Source: JACVRM01 sp963817375 (GTDB lineage: Bacteria; Actinomycetota; Thermoleophilia; Gaiellales; Gaiellaceae). From it: DNA of 64,000 bases. Every line of letters begins with the position of its first letter. Positions within the stretch are counted from its first letter, which is position 1. The DNA lies in contig CAWFOB010000006.1 in the NCBI GenBank assembly GCA_963817375.1, positions 558,001-622,000 on the forward strand, read 5' to 3'. The notes beneath the pieces are model-generated. The model was not told where the DNA came from. It was given only the letters and a program-made list of their open reading frames with translations, and searched no databases. Positions 1 to 6,817 of the stretch are shown piece after piece. The position numbers and the translations under genes were made by a program.

Positions 1-1227
1 GATCTCGTCCGCGATCTCCGCGCATGACAGGACGGACACCCACGAAGCCGCGAGCTCGATGCCGAGCGGCATGCCGTCGACGAGGCGGCAGATGCGGAGG
101 ACCTGGGATGCGTCCTCGAGGGCAAAGCCCGGTACGGCCTGCCTGGCCCGCTCGACGAACAGGCGCACCGCCGAGGGGCTGCCGTTCCCGTTCTCCGCGA
201 GGCCGAGACCCTCGACGTCGAACACCCACTCGCTCTGGACGTTCAGCCGCTCGCGAGACGTTGTCAGGAGCTCGACCTGCGGGGCGCGCTCGATTACGTC
301 GCTCAGAAGCGCGGAGCCCTCGACGAGGTGCTCGAAGTTGTCGAGCACGAGCAGTGTGGAGCGGTCGCTGAGGTAGTCGAGCAGCTGCTCCTGCGCCGAG
401 AAGCCGCTGTGGGCGCCGTCGACGGCGAACTGAATCGACTCGGCGAGGGCCGGCGCGAGCAGATCTGCGGAGGCCACGGAGGCGAGCGGGACGAAGTGGA
501 CCCCGTGCGGGTAACGGTCGACGCGACGGGCCGCGGCCTCGAGGGCGAGTCTGGTCTTGCCCGCCCCGCCCGGACCGACGAGCGTGAGCAGGCGGCAGGC
601 TGGATCCCCGAGCTGCCGGTCGATCTCGTCGAGCTCGGCCGCGCGACCGACGAATGACGTGCGCGGCGCCGGCAGGTTCCTCATGCCGGCCTCGATCGTC
701 TTGAGCAGCGGGAATTCAGAATGCAGCCCGTCGATCTCGAGCTGGTAGATGCGCTCCGGGGCGCTGAGATCCTTGAGCCGGTGGACGCCCAGGTCGCGGA
801 CGTTCACGTCGACGAGCGCGCGGGTCGTCTGCGACAGCAGCACCTGCCCCCCGTGGCCGACAGCCGCGATCCGCGCGCCCTTGTGCACGTCGAGGCCGAC
901 ATACCCCTCCTCGGTCAGGCGCGGCTCGCCCGTATGCAGCCCCATCCGAACCTGTATCGGCCCGTCCGCCAGCGCGCGCTGGCCGTCAGAGGCGGCGGCG
1001 ACAGCGTCCGACGTGCGGCCGAAGGCGACGAAGAAGGCATCACCCTGCGTGTCGACCTCGATGCCTGCGTGGTCGGCAAAGGCGGCGCGGAGTCGCCGCC
1101 GATGCTCGTGGAGCGCCTCCGCGTAATCGTCACCGAGCTCGTGCAACAGCCGAGTCGACCCCTCGACGTCGGTGAACAGCAACGTCACGACACCGGTCGG
1201 GAGATCGCTCACCATCCGCACGATCAT
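1..1227 (-). CDS. Class III nucleotide cyclase fused to NB-ARC ATPase, 3' end cut by window edge
   Basis: 409 residues are visible. The N-terminal third is a class III adenylate/guanylate cyclase domain: the metal-binding segment FTDVEGST lies near residue 19 and the second acidic site TQGDAFF near 60. An AfsR/LuxR-type ATPase follows, with Walker A GPGGAGKTR near residue 215, Walker B LLVLDNFEHL near 290 and the TSRERL sensor near 325. Proteins of this architecture usually continue into TPR repeats, which would lie outside the window. The likely role is cytoplasmic cAMP-type signalling or a STAND-type sensor; the ligand is unknown. The start is ATG 1227 or ATG 1215 (MVSDLPTG), and neither has a clear ribosome site. 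A full-length paralogue lies at 33347-35830. Confidence 0.88.
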   Translation of the reverse strand, partial: MIVRMVSDLPTGVVTLLFTDVEGSTRLLHELGDDYAEALHEHRRRLRAAFADHAGIEVDTQGDAFFVAFGRTSDAVAAASDGQRALADGPIQVRMGLHTGEPRLTEEGYVGLDVHKGARIAAVGHGGQVLLSQTTRALVDVNVRDLGVHRLKDLSAPERIYQLEIDGLHSEFPLLKTIEAGMRNLPAPRTSFVGRAAELDEIDRQLGDPACRLLTLVGPGGAGKTRLALEAAARRVDRYPHGVHFVPLASVASADLLAPALAESIQFAVDGAHSGFSAQEQLLDYLSDRSTLLVLDNFEHLVEGSALLSDVIERAPQVELLTTSRERLNVQSEWVFDVEGLGLAENGNGSPSAVRLFVERARQAVPGFALEDASQVLRICRLVDGMPLGIELAASWVSVLSCAEIADEI

Positions 1228-1357
1228 GGAGCGGCGCCGGTTCGCTGTCCACCGGTCATCGCCGGCGGGAACGCGAGCGGTCCGGTTTGCAGTAGGTTCG
1301 TCGGTGACCCGGGGCCGGCGCGGCCGGCCCGCCACCATCGTGCCTTGGAGGTGCCAG

Positions 1358-1687
1358 ATGTTCAGCATGGTCGGTCGGTTTCGCTTTCGCTCGTTGACCG
1401 ACGACGAGCAGCAGAGCCTGATGCAGCGCATCCATCAAGACGCCGTACCGATCATTCGAGAGAGCCCAGGCTTTCGCGACCTGCGTCTGGTCTTCCGCCC
1501 CGCCGACAACGAGCTCATGACGGTCTGGCTCTGGGACAGCGAGGCCGACTGGGACGTCGCACTGGGACGACTTGGCCCCTTCATCCAGGCGAACTTCGCC
1601 CCGGACCTGGCTCAGCCCCCCGAGCGACTTGGCGGCGAGGTCGCCACGCAGGTCACGCCCGAGGTCCCTGCGCAGATCACCGCCTGA
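1358..1687 (+). CDS. Small protein, possible dimeric alpha/beta-barrel (antibiotic-monooxygenase-like) fold
   Basis: 109 residues. I chose ATG 1358 because GGAGG (1347-1351) sits six bases upstream. The pattern of a short strand (MVGRFRFR), a helix (DDEQQSLMQRIHQDAV), a strand with RESPGFRDLRLVF and then ELMTVWLWDSEADW resembles small ABM-type or stress-responsive dimeric barrels, where SPGF followed by a W-rich strand is common. No catalytic residue can be assigned. The C-terminal 25 residues are Pro/Glu/Val-rich and probably disordered. It is transcribed divergently from the cyclase-ATPase, with 130 bases between them. The fold is my inference; the reading frame itself is well supported. 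Confidence 0.7.
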   Translation: MFSMVGRFRFRSLTDDEQQSLMQRIHQDAVPIIRESPGFRDLRLVFRPADNELMTVWLWDSEADWDVALGRLGPFIQANFAPDLAQPPERLGGEVATQVTPEVPAQITA

Positions 1688-1754
1688 GGAAGCCTGGCTC
1701 GGATCCCCGGCTCGGCCGCGCCGTCGACGGAACCGCGTGGCTGATACCCTTGCT

Positions 1755-1795
1755 CGTAAGTTAGGACGAGTTCGGGCGCTTTTCGCCTCCTTACG
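1755..1795 (+). promoter_or_regulatory. Nested inverted repeats in the leader of the cold-shock gene
   Basis: In the 141-base leader, CGTAAG (1755-1760) pairs with CTTACG (1790-1795). Inside this, GGCG (1775-1778) pairs with CGCC (1784-1787) around a T-rich loop. Cold-shock mRNAs of other bacteria carry structured leaders that respond to temperature; whether this one does is inference. Confidence 0.35.
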
Positions 1796-1828
1796 CGTTC
1801 GTGAGTTAGCGGGAAGGAGGTGTGTTTT

Positions 1829-2035
1829 ATGGCAACTGGAACCGTCAAGTGGTTCAACGACGCCAAGGGCTTCGGGTTCATTACTCCCGAGGACGGCGGC
1901 AAGGATCTCTTCGTGCACTTCAGCAACCTGTCGGGCGAGGGCTTCAAGTCGCTCGCCGAGGGCGCGAAGGTCGAGTACGAGCCGGCCGAGTCCGACAAGG
2001 GGCCGGTGGCGACAAACGTCGTTACGGTCGGCTAG
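1829..2035 (+). CDS. csp: CspA-family cold-shock protein
   Basis: 68 residues, the usual length for a single cold-shock domain. It shows the nucleic-acid-binding RNP1-like motif KGFGFIT (residues about 13-19) and the RNP2-like LFVHFS (about 29-34), after the family start MATGTVKWFND. It would bind single-stranded RNA/DNA as a chaperone in the cytoplasm. The start is ATG 1829: GGAAGGAGG (1812-1820) gives ideal spacing, so the in-frame GTG at 1820, which lies inside that ribosome site, is rejected. A structured leader precedes it and a strong GC hairpin follows. Two small genes lie downstream on the same strand. Confidence 0.97.
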   Translation: MATGTVKWFNDAKGFGFITPEDGGKDLFVHFSNLSGEGFKSLAEGAKVEYEPAESDKGPVATNVVTVG

Positions 2036-2049
2036 CCCGGCCTTCTGTA

Positions 2050-2075
2050 GGGGCGCGCGCGTCCGCGCGCGCCCC
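2050..2075 (+). terminator. GC hairpin after the cold-shock gene
   Basis: GGGGCGCGCGCG (2050-2061) and CGCGCGCGCCCC (2064-2075) form a perfect 12-bp inverted repeat 15 bases after the csp stop. There is no T tract, so it could be a weak terminator, an attenuator or an mRNA-stabilising hairpin rather than a classical intrinsic terminator. Confidence 0.55.
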
Positions 2076-2125
2076 CTCCACTCCGGCCGGGCCCGACGGT
2101 CTGACCGGTCGACGAAAGGGGCTGG

Positions 2126-2359
2126 ATGAGCGCATCCAAGAAGCGCCAGACCATGGCCAAGCACGCGCGCGAACGCGCCGTCAAGGAAAAGCGCGCGCTG
2201 AAGCTCGAGAAGAAGCGCGTGGCGGCGGAGATTCGTCTCGCACAGGCGAACGGGACGTACGTGCCGCCTGCGGACGAGTCCGACGAGCACGCCGTTTCCG
2301 ACGACTCCGAGCCGTCCACCGAGGACGCACCGGCGCAAGACGAACACCAGCTCGCGTGA
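2126..2359 (+). CDS. Small basic protein of unknown function with acidic tail
   Basis: 77 residues. The first 40 are strongly basic (KKRQTMAKHARERAVKEKRALKLEKKR) and predicted helical. The last 30 are acidic (DESDEHAVSDDSEPSTED). This bipolar charge suggests a nucleic-acid- or ribosome-associated protein, but no family is recognised. AAAGGGG just upstream of ATG 2126 serves as ribosome site. Its stop overlaps the GTG of the next gene by four bases (GTGA), so the two are probably translated together, downstream of the cold-shock gene. Confidence 0.7.
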   Translation: MSASKKRQTMAKHARERAVKEKRALKLEKKRVAAEIRLAQANGTYVPPADESDEHAVSDDSEPSTEDAPAQDEHQLA

Positions 2360-2601
2360 GCCAGACTCCCGAGCAGCACAACTACGTCGAGATCGAGCGG
2401 CTCGAGACGCTGCTTGCGGAGCTGCGCGCGAACTCCTCGACGGCGCGCGAGACGGAGGCGATTCGTGAGATCGGGCTCGAAATCGCGCTCGCAGTGCGCG
2501 AGGTCGGCGCGATGCTGATCAACGTCGGCTGGGAGCAGACGTTCGCGTCCCGCGGCGACGAGTCGGCGGCGCCGCACGCCGACGGCAAACCGGGCGGCTG
2601 A
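2356..2601 (+). CDS. Small hypothetical protein, translationally coupled
   Basis: 81 residues from GTG 2356, which overlaps the upstream stop (GTGA). The first two thirds form an amphipathic helix-rich segment (VEIERLETLLAELRANSST, then EIGLEIALAVREVGAMLI); the last 20 residues are polar. No catalytic motif or membrane segment. I do not recognise the family. The coupling to the basic protein, plus csp just upstream, suggests a common small operon. Confidence 0.65.
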   Translation: MSQTPEQHNYVEIERLETLLAELRANSSTARETEAIREIGLEIALAVREVGAMLINVGWEQTFASRGDESAAPHADGKPGG

Positions 2602-2625
2602 CCCCGGGCGCCGCGGCAGCGGCTG

Positions 2626-2880
2626 TTAGCGGAGGCTCGAGGCGCCTCGGGAGGTCGGGTGCGACCTCGCGCGGCCGGTGTTGGTCTCGTCACCGCAGTG
2701 GATCTCGAGGATCCGTTCTGCGGCCAGGCGCTTGACGCCGTGGCGCATCAACAATTCCAGCATGTCGGCGCGGCGTCCTGTGCGCAGCTCCGACGCGGTC
2801 ACCTCGCACGTTCCAAAGACCATGATCGCCTGGTCTGCAGCGTCCGTCCGCACCGTGCTAAATCCGGCGTCCTGCCTCAT
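2626..2880 (-). CDS. Small hypothetical protein
   Basis: 84 residues. The start ATG 2880 has GAGGAG (reverse strand) eight bases upstream, which is the main support for it. The sequence contains a short hydrophobic stretch (AIMVFGTCEV) and an alpha-helical part (RADMLELLMRHGVKRLAAERIL). The C-terminus is low in complexity. It lies immediately downstream of arsR on the same strand, with 142 bases between, so it may have its own promoter. Function unknown. Confidence 0.5.
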   Translation of the reverse strand: MRQDAGFSTVRTDAADQAIMVFGTCEVTASELRTGRRADMLELLMRHGVKRLAAERILEIHCGDETNTGRARSHPTSRGASSLR

Positions 2881-3022
2881 GTGAGCTCCTCTCTCTCTGG
2901 GAAGACGACCGCGTGCGGCCTCTCCCGCGGAATGCCCGGCGCGGTAATGGGAGTCGAAGAGAGGAGAGTTCAGGGCCTCCGCGGCATCCCCGCTGGGTCA
3001 CTCTCATACTAGCGCGCCGCCG

Positions 3023-3358
3023 TCAGGCGAGTAGCGCGCGGAGCGCGGCGAGCGGTTCCTCGCGCACGCGGAAGTAGGCCCAGCTTCCGCGCTGCTCGCG
3101 CTCGACCAGCCCGGCTTGCAGCAGCACCTTGAGATGGTGGCTGACCGTGGGCTGGCTCAGACCGAGCGGCTCGGTGAGGTGGCACACGCACGCCTCGTGG
3201 CCGGGCTGCGCCTGGATGAGGCTGAGCAGGCGAAGCCGCGCGGGGTCGGCGATGACCTTCAACGCAGCGCCGAGCTGCTCCGCGTCCTGTGGCGCCAGCG
3301 GCTCCTGGAGGAGCGGCGGGCACGACGGGGCGATCACCGCGATGGTCTTTCCTGCCAT
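3023..3358 (-). CDS. arsR: ArsR/SmtB-family arsenic-responsive repressor
   Basis: 111 residues with the winged-helix fold of the family. ADPARLRLLSLI leads into the metalloid-binding motif ACVCHL (two cysteines around residues 56-58), then the recognition helix LSQPTVSHHLKVL and the wing REQRGSWAYF. Cysteines in a CVC site at the start of the recognition-helix region are the As(III)/Sb(III) ligands of ArsR. It is divergent from arsC, with an 83-base spacer holding an inverted repeat, so it probably represses both directions until arsenite binds. Confidence 0.95.
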   Translation of the reverse strand: MAGKTIAVIAPSCPPLLQEPLAPQDAEQLGAALKVIADPARLRLLSLIQAQPGHEACVCHLTEPLGLSQPTVSHHLKVLLQAGLVEREQRGSWAYFRVREEPLAALRALLA

Positions 3359-3377
3359 GGAAGGATATTGACAGAGA

Positions 3378-3413
3378 TCGATGTCCTCGCCATCATCGGC
3401 CCGACGACATCGA
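3378..3413. promoter_or_regulatory. Candidate ArsR operator between arsR and arsC
   Basis: TCGATGTC (3378-3385) and GACATCGA (3406-3413) form a perfect 8-bp inverted repeat with a 20-base spacer, centred in the divergent promoter region. A further ATCGAT follows at the arsC side. ArsR proteins bind such imperfect dyads over the promoter; the assignment is by position only. Confidence 0.5.
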
Positions 3414-3441
3414 CCGTCATCGATACCGAGGAGGCCCGGCG

Positions 3442-4074
3442 ATGCCGCAGGCGATCGACCCAGTCACCCAGTACCACATCAACCAGGCCGCCGACCGCCT
3501 GGCCGAGGAGTTCGCCGGGATCTTCTCCCAGGAGACGATCGCCCGCTACATGGCTGACTCCACCGACCTGCTCGGCGAAGCCAGGATCAACGTCTTCGTG
3601 CCGGTGCTTGCGAACCGCTTCTGCCGGGAGCGGCTGCGCGCGCTCGCGCAGGCCCAGGGGCTGCTCGGCAAGGAGCAGCCCGAAGTACTCTTCGTCTGCG
3701 TCCACAACGCAGGCCGGAGTCAGATGGCGGCGGGCCTGCTCAAGCTCCGCTCGGGCGGCAAGGTCCACGTCCGCTCCGCCGGATCGGCACCCGGCGACGA
3801 GATCAATCCGAACGCCGTGACCGCGCTGGAGGAGATCGGCGTCGACATGAGCGAGGAGTTCCCGAAGCCGCTCACGGACGAGGTCGTACGTGCCGCGGAC
3901 GTCGTCATCACCATGGGGTGCGGGGACGCTTGCCCGATCTACCCGGGCAAGAAGTACGAGGACTGGCAGCTCGACGACCCGAGCGGTCAGGACCTCGACA
4001 CCGTTCGCCGGATCCGCGACGAGATCGACGAGCGCGTCCAGAAGCTGATCGGCGAGCTGCTTCCGGAACGCTGA
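3442..4074 (+). CDS. arsC: Arsenate reductase ArsC with N-terminal three-helix domain
   Basis: 210 residues. Residues about 1-70 form an all-helical domain known from actinobacterial ArsC proteins. From residue 75 the low-molecular-weight-phosphatase fold begins with the P-loop VCVHNAGRSQMA (catalytic Cys about residue 78). MGCGDACPIYPGKKYEDW (about 155-172) supplies the further cysteines and the conserved loop, and LDDPSGQ follows. It reduces arsenate to arsenite in the cytosol; whether it uses thioredoxin or mycothiol/mycoredoxin cannot be told. The start ATG 3442 has GAGGAGG about ten bases upstream. The stop abuts the MIP-channel gene. Confidence 0.94.
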   Translation: MPQAIDPVTQYHINQAADRLAEEFAGIFSQETIARYMADSTDLLGEARINVFVPVLANRFCRERLRALAQAQGLLGKEQPEVLFVCVHNAGRSQMAAGLLKLRSGGKVHVRSAGSAPGDEINPNAVTALEEIGVDMSEEFPKPLTDEVVRAADVVITMGCGDACPIYPGKKYEDWQLDDPSGQDLDTVRRIRDEIDERVQKLIGELLPER

Positions 4075-4760
4075 TCGAGCGGCCCGTCCCACGCGAGTCG
4101 CTGCGGCGGCTGACCGCCGAGTTCATCGGCACGTTCGCGCTCGTCTTCGCCGGGTGCGGCGCGATCATGGTCGATGCGAAGACGGGGGAGCTCGGCCACG
4201 TCGGCGTGGCGATCACCTTCGGCCTCGTGATCATGGCGATGATCTACGCGGTCGGCCACATCTCCGGGGCGCACTTCAATCCGGCCGTCACGCTTGCATT
4301 CGCGCTCAGCCGGCACTTCCCGTGGCCGCGCCTGCTCGGCTACTGGGGCGCGCAGCTCGCCGGCGCCCTCGCCGCCGCCGTGATCCTGCGTGGCTCGCTG
4401 GGCAACATCGCGCACGTCGGCGCGACGCTGCCGTCGGGCTCCCAGGCCCAGTCGTTCCTCTGGGAGCTCGTCATGACCTTCTTCCTGATGTTCGTGGTGA
4501 TGGCGGTCGCGACCGACACCCTGGCTGTCGGGGAAGCGGCGGCGATCGCGATCGGCGGGACCGTCGGGCTGGACGCGATGTTCGGGGGGCCGATCTCCGG
4601 CGCCTCGATGAACCCCGCCCGCTCGATCGGCCCGGCCCTCGTCAGCGGGGACCTCCACGCCCTCTGGCTCTACATCGCAGCTCCGCTGGCGGGCGCTGCT
4701 CTCGCCGCACTCGCCTACCAGCTCATCCGCGAACAGCCGCAGGCGAGTCGCGCTAGATGA
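4071..4760 (+). CDS. MIP-family channel (aquaglyceroporin-like), probable arsenite exit channel
   Basis: About 229 residues with six membrane segments and both selectivity motifs, HFNPAVTLA and SMNPARSIGPAL, each preceded by a hydrophobic half-helix. This identifies a major intrinsic protein. Placed directly after arsC in an arsR-controlled unit, it most likely lets arsenite leave the cell, as AqpS does in some rhizobia. The start is unusual: there is no ATG, GTG or TTG near the first conserved residues (LRRLTAEFIGTF). The closest candidate is a CTG overlapping the arsC stop (4071); the nearest canonical in-frame start, GTG 3918, would add 51 non-homologous residues. I use CTG 4071 as a working start. 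Confidence 0.88.
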   Translation: MIERPVPRESLRRLTAEFIGTFALVFAGCGAIMVDAKTGELGHVGVAITFGLVIMAMIYAVGHISGAHFNPAVTLAFALSRHFPWPRLLGYWGAQLAGALAAAVILRGSLGNIAHVGATLPSGSQAQSFLWELVMTFFLMFVVMAVATDTLAVGEAAAIAIGGTVGLDAMFGGPISGASMNPARSIGPALVSGDLHALWLYIAAPLAGAALAALAYQLIREQPQASRAR

Positions 4761-4766
4761 AGGTCA

Positions 4767-4806
4767 GTCCGCTGTCAGCGTACTTCCTGGTACGTTGGCA
4801 GCGGAC
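4767..4806. promoter_or_regulatory. Long hairpin abutting the ATPase start codon
   Basis: GTCCGCTGTCAGCGTAC (4767-4783) pairs with GTACGTTGGCAGCGGAC (4790-4806) at 15 of 17 positions, and the two mismatches become G-U pairs in RNA. The loop is TTCCTG. The 3' arm ends one base before ATG 4807, so it would occlude any ribosome site. It may be an operator, a translational switch or the end of the ars transcript. Confidence 0.6.
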
Positions 4807-5934
4807 ATGATCGTCGATACAAACCCGTTCGTCTACTCGCGGCCGATCTCGCCGGAGGAGCTCCTCGACCGCGACGAGGAGACGCACGAGCTCCTCCGCG
4901 CCGCGGTCGGGGGCCACTACGTCCGCCTGTTCGCGCCGCGGAAGTACGGCAAGACGAGCCTGCTCAAGCGCGCGCTCCGCGACGCCGAGGAGCAGGAGGG
5001 TCTCGTCCCTGTCCTCGTCGACCTCTACCGCGTCGTCTCCATCGCCGACGTCACGATCCGCTTCGAGCGCGCGTACGCACGCCAGCTCAAGGGCTCGCTC
5101 CGCGCGCGTGTCGACGAGCTGCTCCAGCGCACCGGGCTCGGGCTATCGCTCGGCGCCTACGGCATCGGCGCCCGCATCCAGGTCGATCCGAAGGTCGAGC
5201 CGATCGCGGCGCTGCACACGCTGCTCGATCTGCCGACGAAGCTGGAGCAGCAGGGCGGGTACCGCGCCTTCATCGCGCTCGATGAGTTCCAGGACGTCGG
5301 CAATGTCCCGGATCTCGACGGGCTCATCCGGAGCCACATCCAGCACCACGGCGACGTCGCGTCATACGTGTTCGCGGGGTCCGAGCCGGGGCTGATGAAG
5401 CAGCTGTTCGAAAACCGCGACCGGCCGCTGTACGGGTCGGCCGTGCCGATGCGGCTCGGCCGCCTCCGTGACGAGGACATCGCCGGCTCGATCGCCGACC
5501 GCTTCGCGCAGACGGGGCGCGGCGTGGGGGAGGCGCTCGGGCCGCTCCTCGAGACGGCGCAGGGCCACCCTCAGCGGGCCATCATGCTCGCCTACCACCT
5601 CTGGGAGCAGGTCGCCGAGGGCGAGACGGCGACGCTCGAGCGCTGGGAGCACGCGCACGCCGCCGCCCTCGCCGAGCTGGAGCCGGAGTTCGACGCGCGG
5701 TGGCGCGGCTACCACTCGACCGTGGCGCAGAAGACGCTGCGCTCGATCGTCGCCGGCGGCGGGTCGGCCTACCGAACCGGCGTCCTCAGGCGCTTGGAGC
5801 TCGAGAAGAGTGCGGCGAGCGCAGCCGTGCAGCGGCTGCTGGAAAGCGCCGACATCGAGGACGCCGGCGGCCGCAAGTACCGGGTCGTCGACCCGCTCTA
5901 CGCCGAGTGGATCGCCGCCCTCGACGCCGGGTGA
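4807..5934 (+). CDS. AAA/STAND-type ATPase with C-terminal winged helix (archaeal ATPase_2-like)
   Basis: 375 residues. A short N-terminal segment (NPFVYSRPIS) precedes Walker A in RKYGKTSLLK (about residue 44). Walker B is FIALDEFQDV (about 160), and a sensor-like VFAGSEPGLMK follows (about 195). The last 100 residues read as a winged helix (TGVLRRLELEKSAASAAVQRLL, then the wing GRKYRVVDPLYAEW). This is the architecture of ATPase_2/Cdc6-like stand-alone ATPases often associated with DNA or with toxin-antitoxin-type modules; no partner gene is adjacent. I chose ATG 4807 over TTG 4795. A long hairpin touches the start codon. The actual substrate is unknown. Confidence 0.8.
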   Translation: MIVDTNPFVYSRPISPEELLDRDEETHELLRAAVGGHYVRLFAPRKYGKTSLLKRALRDAEEQEGLVPVLVDLYRVVSIADVTIRFERAYARQLKGSLRARVDELLQRTGLGLSLGAYGIGARIQVDPKVEPIAALHTLLDLPTKLEQQGGYRAFIALDEFQDVGNVPDLDGLIRSHIQHHGDVASYVFAGSEPGLMKQLFENRDRPLYGSAVPMRLGRLRDEDIAGSIADRFAQTGRGVGEALGPLLETAQGHPQRAIMLAYHLWEQVAEGETATLERWEHAHAAALAELEPEFDARWRGYHSTVAQKTLRSIVAGGGSAYRTGVLRRLELEKSAASAAVQRLLESADIEDAGGRKYRVVDPLYAEWIAALDAG

Positions 5935-5941
5935 CTTGGCG

Positions 5942-5971
5942 GCCGGGGCGGCGTCGCGCGGCCGCCCCGGC
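5942..5971. terminator. Bidirectional hairpin between convergent genes
   Basis: GCCGGGGCGGC (5942-5952) and GCCGCCCCGGC (5961-5971) form a perfect 11-bp stem with an 8-base loop. It sits between the stop of the ATPase (+) and the stop of the cupin gene (-). On the plus strand it is followed by TCGCTTTCG, only weakly T-rich. Confidence 0.65.
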
Positions 5972-5980
5972 TCGCTTTCG

Positions 5981-6490
5981 TCAGAACGGACAGTTTCCCG
6001 GCGCGGGCGCGTCGATCCGCCGCGTCGCGCCGACGGGGATCATCTGCACCGTGATCGAGCGCGCCTCGACGGTGCCTTCGTTCCGGATCAGGTGCACGTG
6101 CCCGCCACCCGGATCGACGAAGGTCTGGCCGGTCGAGTACGCGTGCGGCGTGCACGACGGGTCGTCGCCCTCGTAGGCGGTCACGGTGCCCGCCGTCACG
6201 GTGATCAGGCTTGGGCCGGGATGCGTGTGCCAGCCGGTGCTGCCACCCGGCGGCCAGACGTTCGACTGCACGTAGAGGTCGGAAGCCGCGCGCGTCTTGA
6301 GGATCAGGCCCCACGGTTGCTGCCACGGCGGCTCGTCTGCCGGGTACGTGCTGAGGTTGAGCGGGTCGACATGCCCCATCGCGATCGTGGTGCTGGTGAA
6401 GCCGACGCTCGGCGTCGCGAGCACCGTTCCCGCGTACACGGCTACCACTGTGGCCGCGACCAGGAGCGCCAGCAGTCGCTTGGAATTCAC
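5981..6490 (-). CDS. Exported cupin-domain protein
   Basis: 169 residues. Residues 1-26 form a signal peptide (KRLLALLVAATVVAVYAGTVLA). The cupin barrel carries GWHTHPGPSLITVTAG (motif 1: His, His, then a Gly-rich turn) and GGGHVHLIRNEG (motif 2, third His), so a metal site is likely. Extracytoplasmic single-domain cupins of this type have no assigned reaction. The start is GTG 6490, which overlaps the upstream stop (GTGA) with GGAGGAGAA just before it. It forms a two-gene unit with the DUF4242-like gene. Confidence 0.85.
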   Translation of the reverse strand: MNSKRLLALLVAATVVAVYAGTVLATPSVGFTSTTIAMGHVDPLNLSTYPADEPPWQQPWGLILKTRAASDLYVQSNVWPPGGSTGWHTHPGPSLITVTAGTVTAYEGDDPSCTPHAYSTGQTFVDPGGGHVHLIRNEGTVEARSITVQMIPVGATRRIDAPAPGNCPF

Positions 6491-6759
6491 TTCTCCTCCT
6501 CTCTGGACGAGACGGCCTCGACGATGCGGATGGCGTCGAGCTCGGCCCGGGCCGCGGCGAGCCTCGCCAGGCGCGCCGACGGCGCGTCGAAGACGAAGAA
6601 CGACGTCTCGTCCTCGGGTACGTGGATGGCGCGCCGGAAGCTGACGCGAGCGTCTTCCCGCGTCAGCTCCTCGGCGGCCGAGCGTGCGCGACGTTCGCGT
6701 GCGGCGCGCTCCCCGGGTTGGCTCCGGGAGAGGTACGTCTCCACGAGGTAGCTCGGCAC
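6487..6759 (-). CDS. DUF4242-like small protein (SCO4226 nickel-binding-like)
   Basis: 90 residues starting MPSYLVETYLSR and containing ARVSFRRAIHVPEDETSFFVFDAPSA, the conserved core of the DUF4242 ferredoxin-like barrel (VPEDET followed by a strand). Some members bind nickel, but a function is not established. Its TGA overlaps the GTG of the exported cupin, so both are made from one message. The C-terminus ends in a run of glutamates. Confidence 0.78.
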   Translation of the reverse strand: MPSYLVETYLSRSQPGERAARERRARSAAEELTREDARVSFRRAIHVPEDETSFFVFDAPSARLARLAAARAELDAIRIVEAVSSREEEK

Positions 6760-6817
6760 GCCGTCGACGCTAGGGCCGGGCCGTCGCCGTGAAAACGCAA
6801 GAACGTCTGAACTTTGC

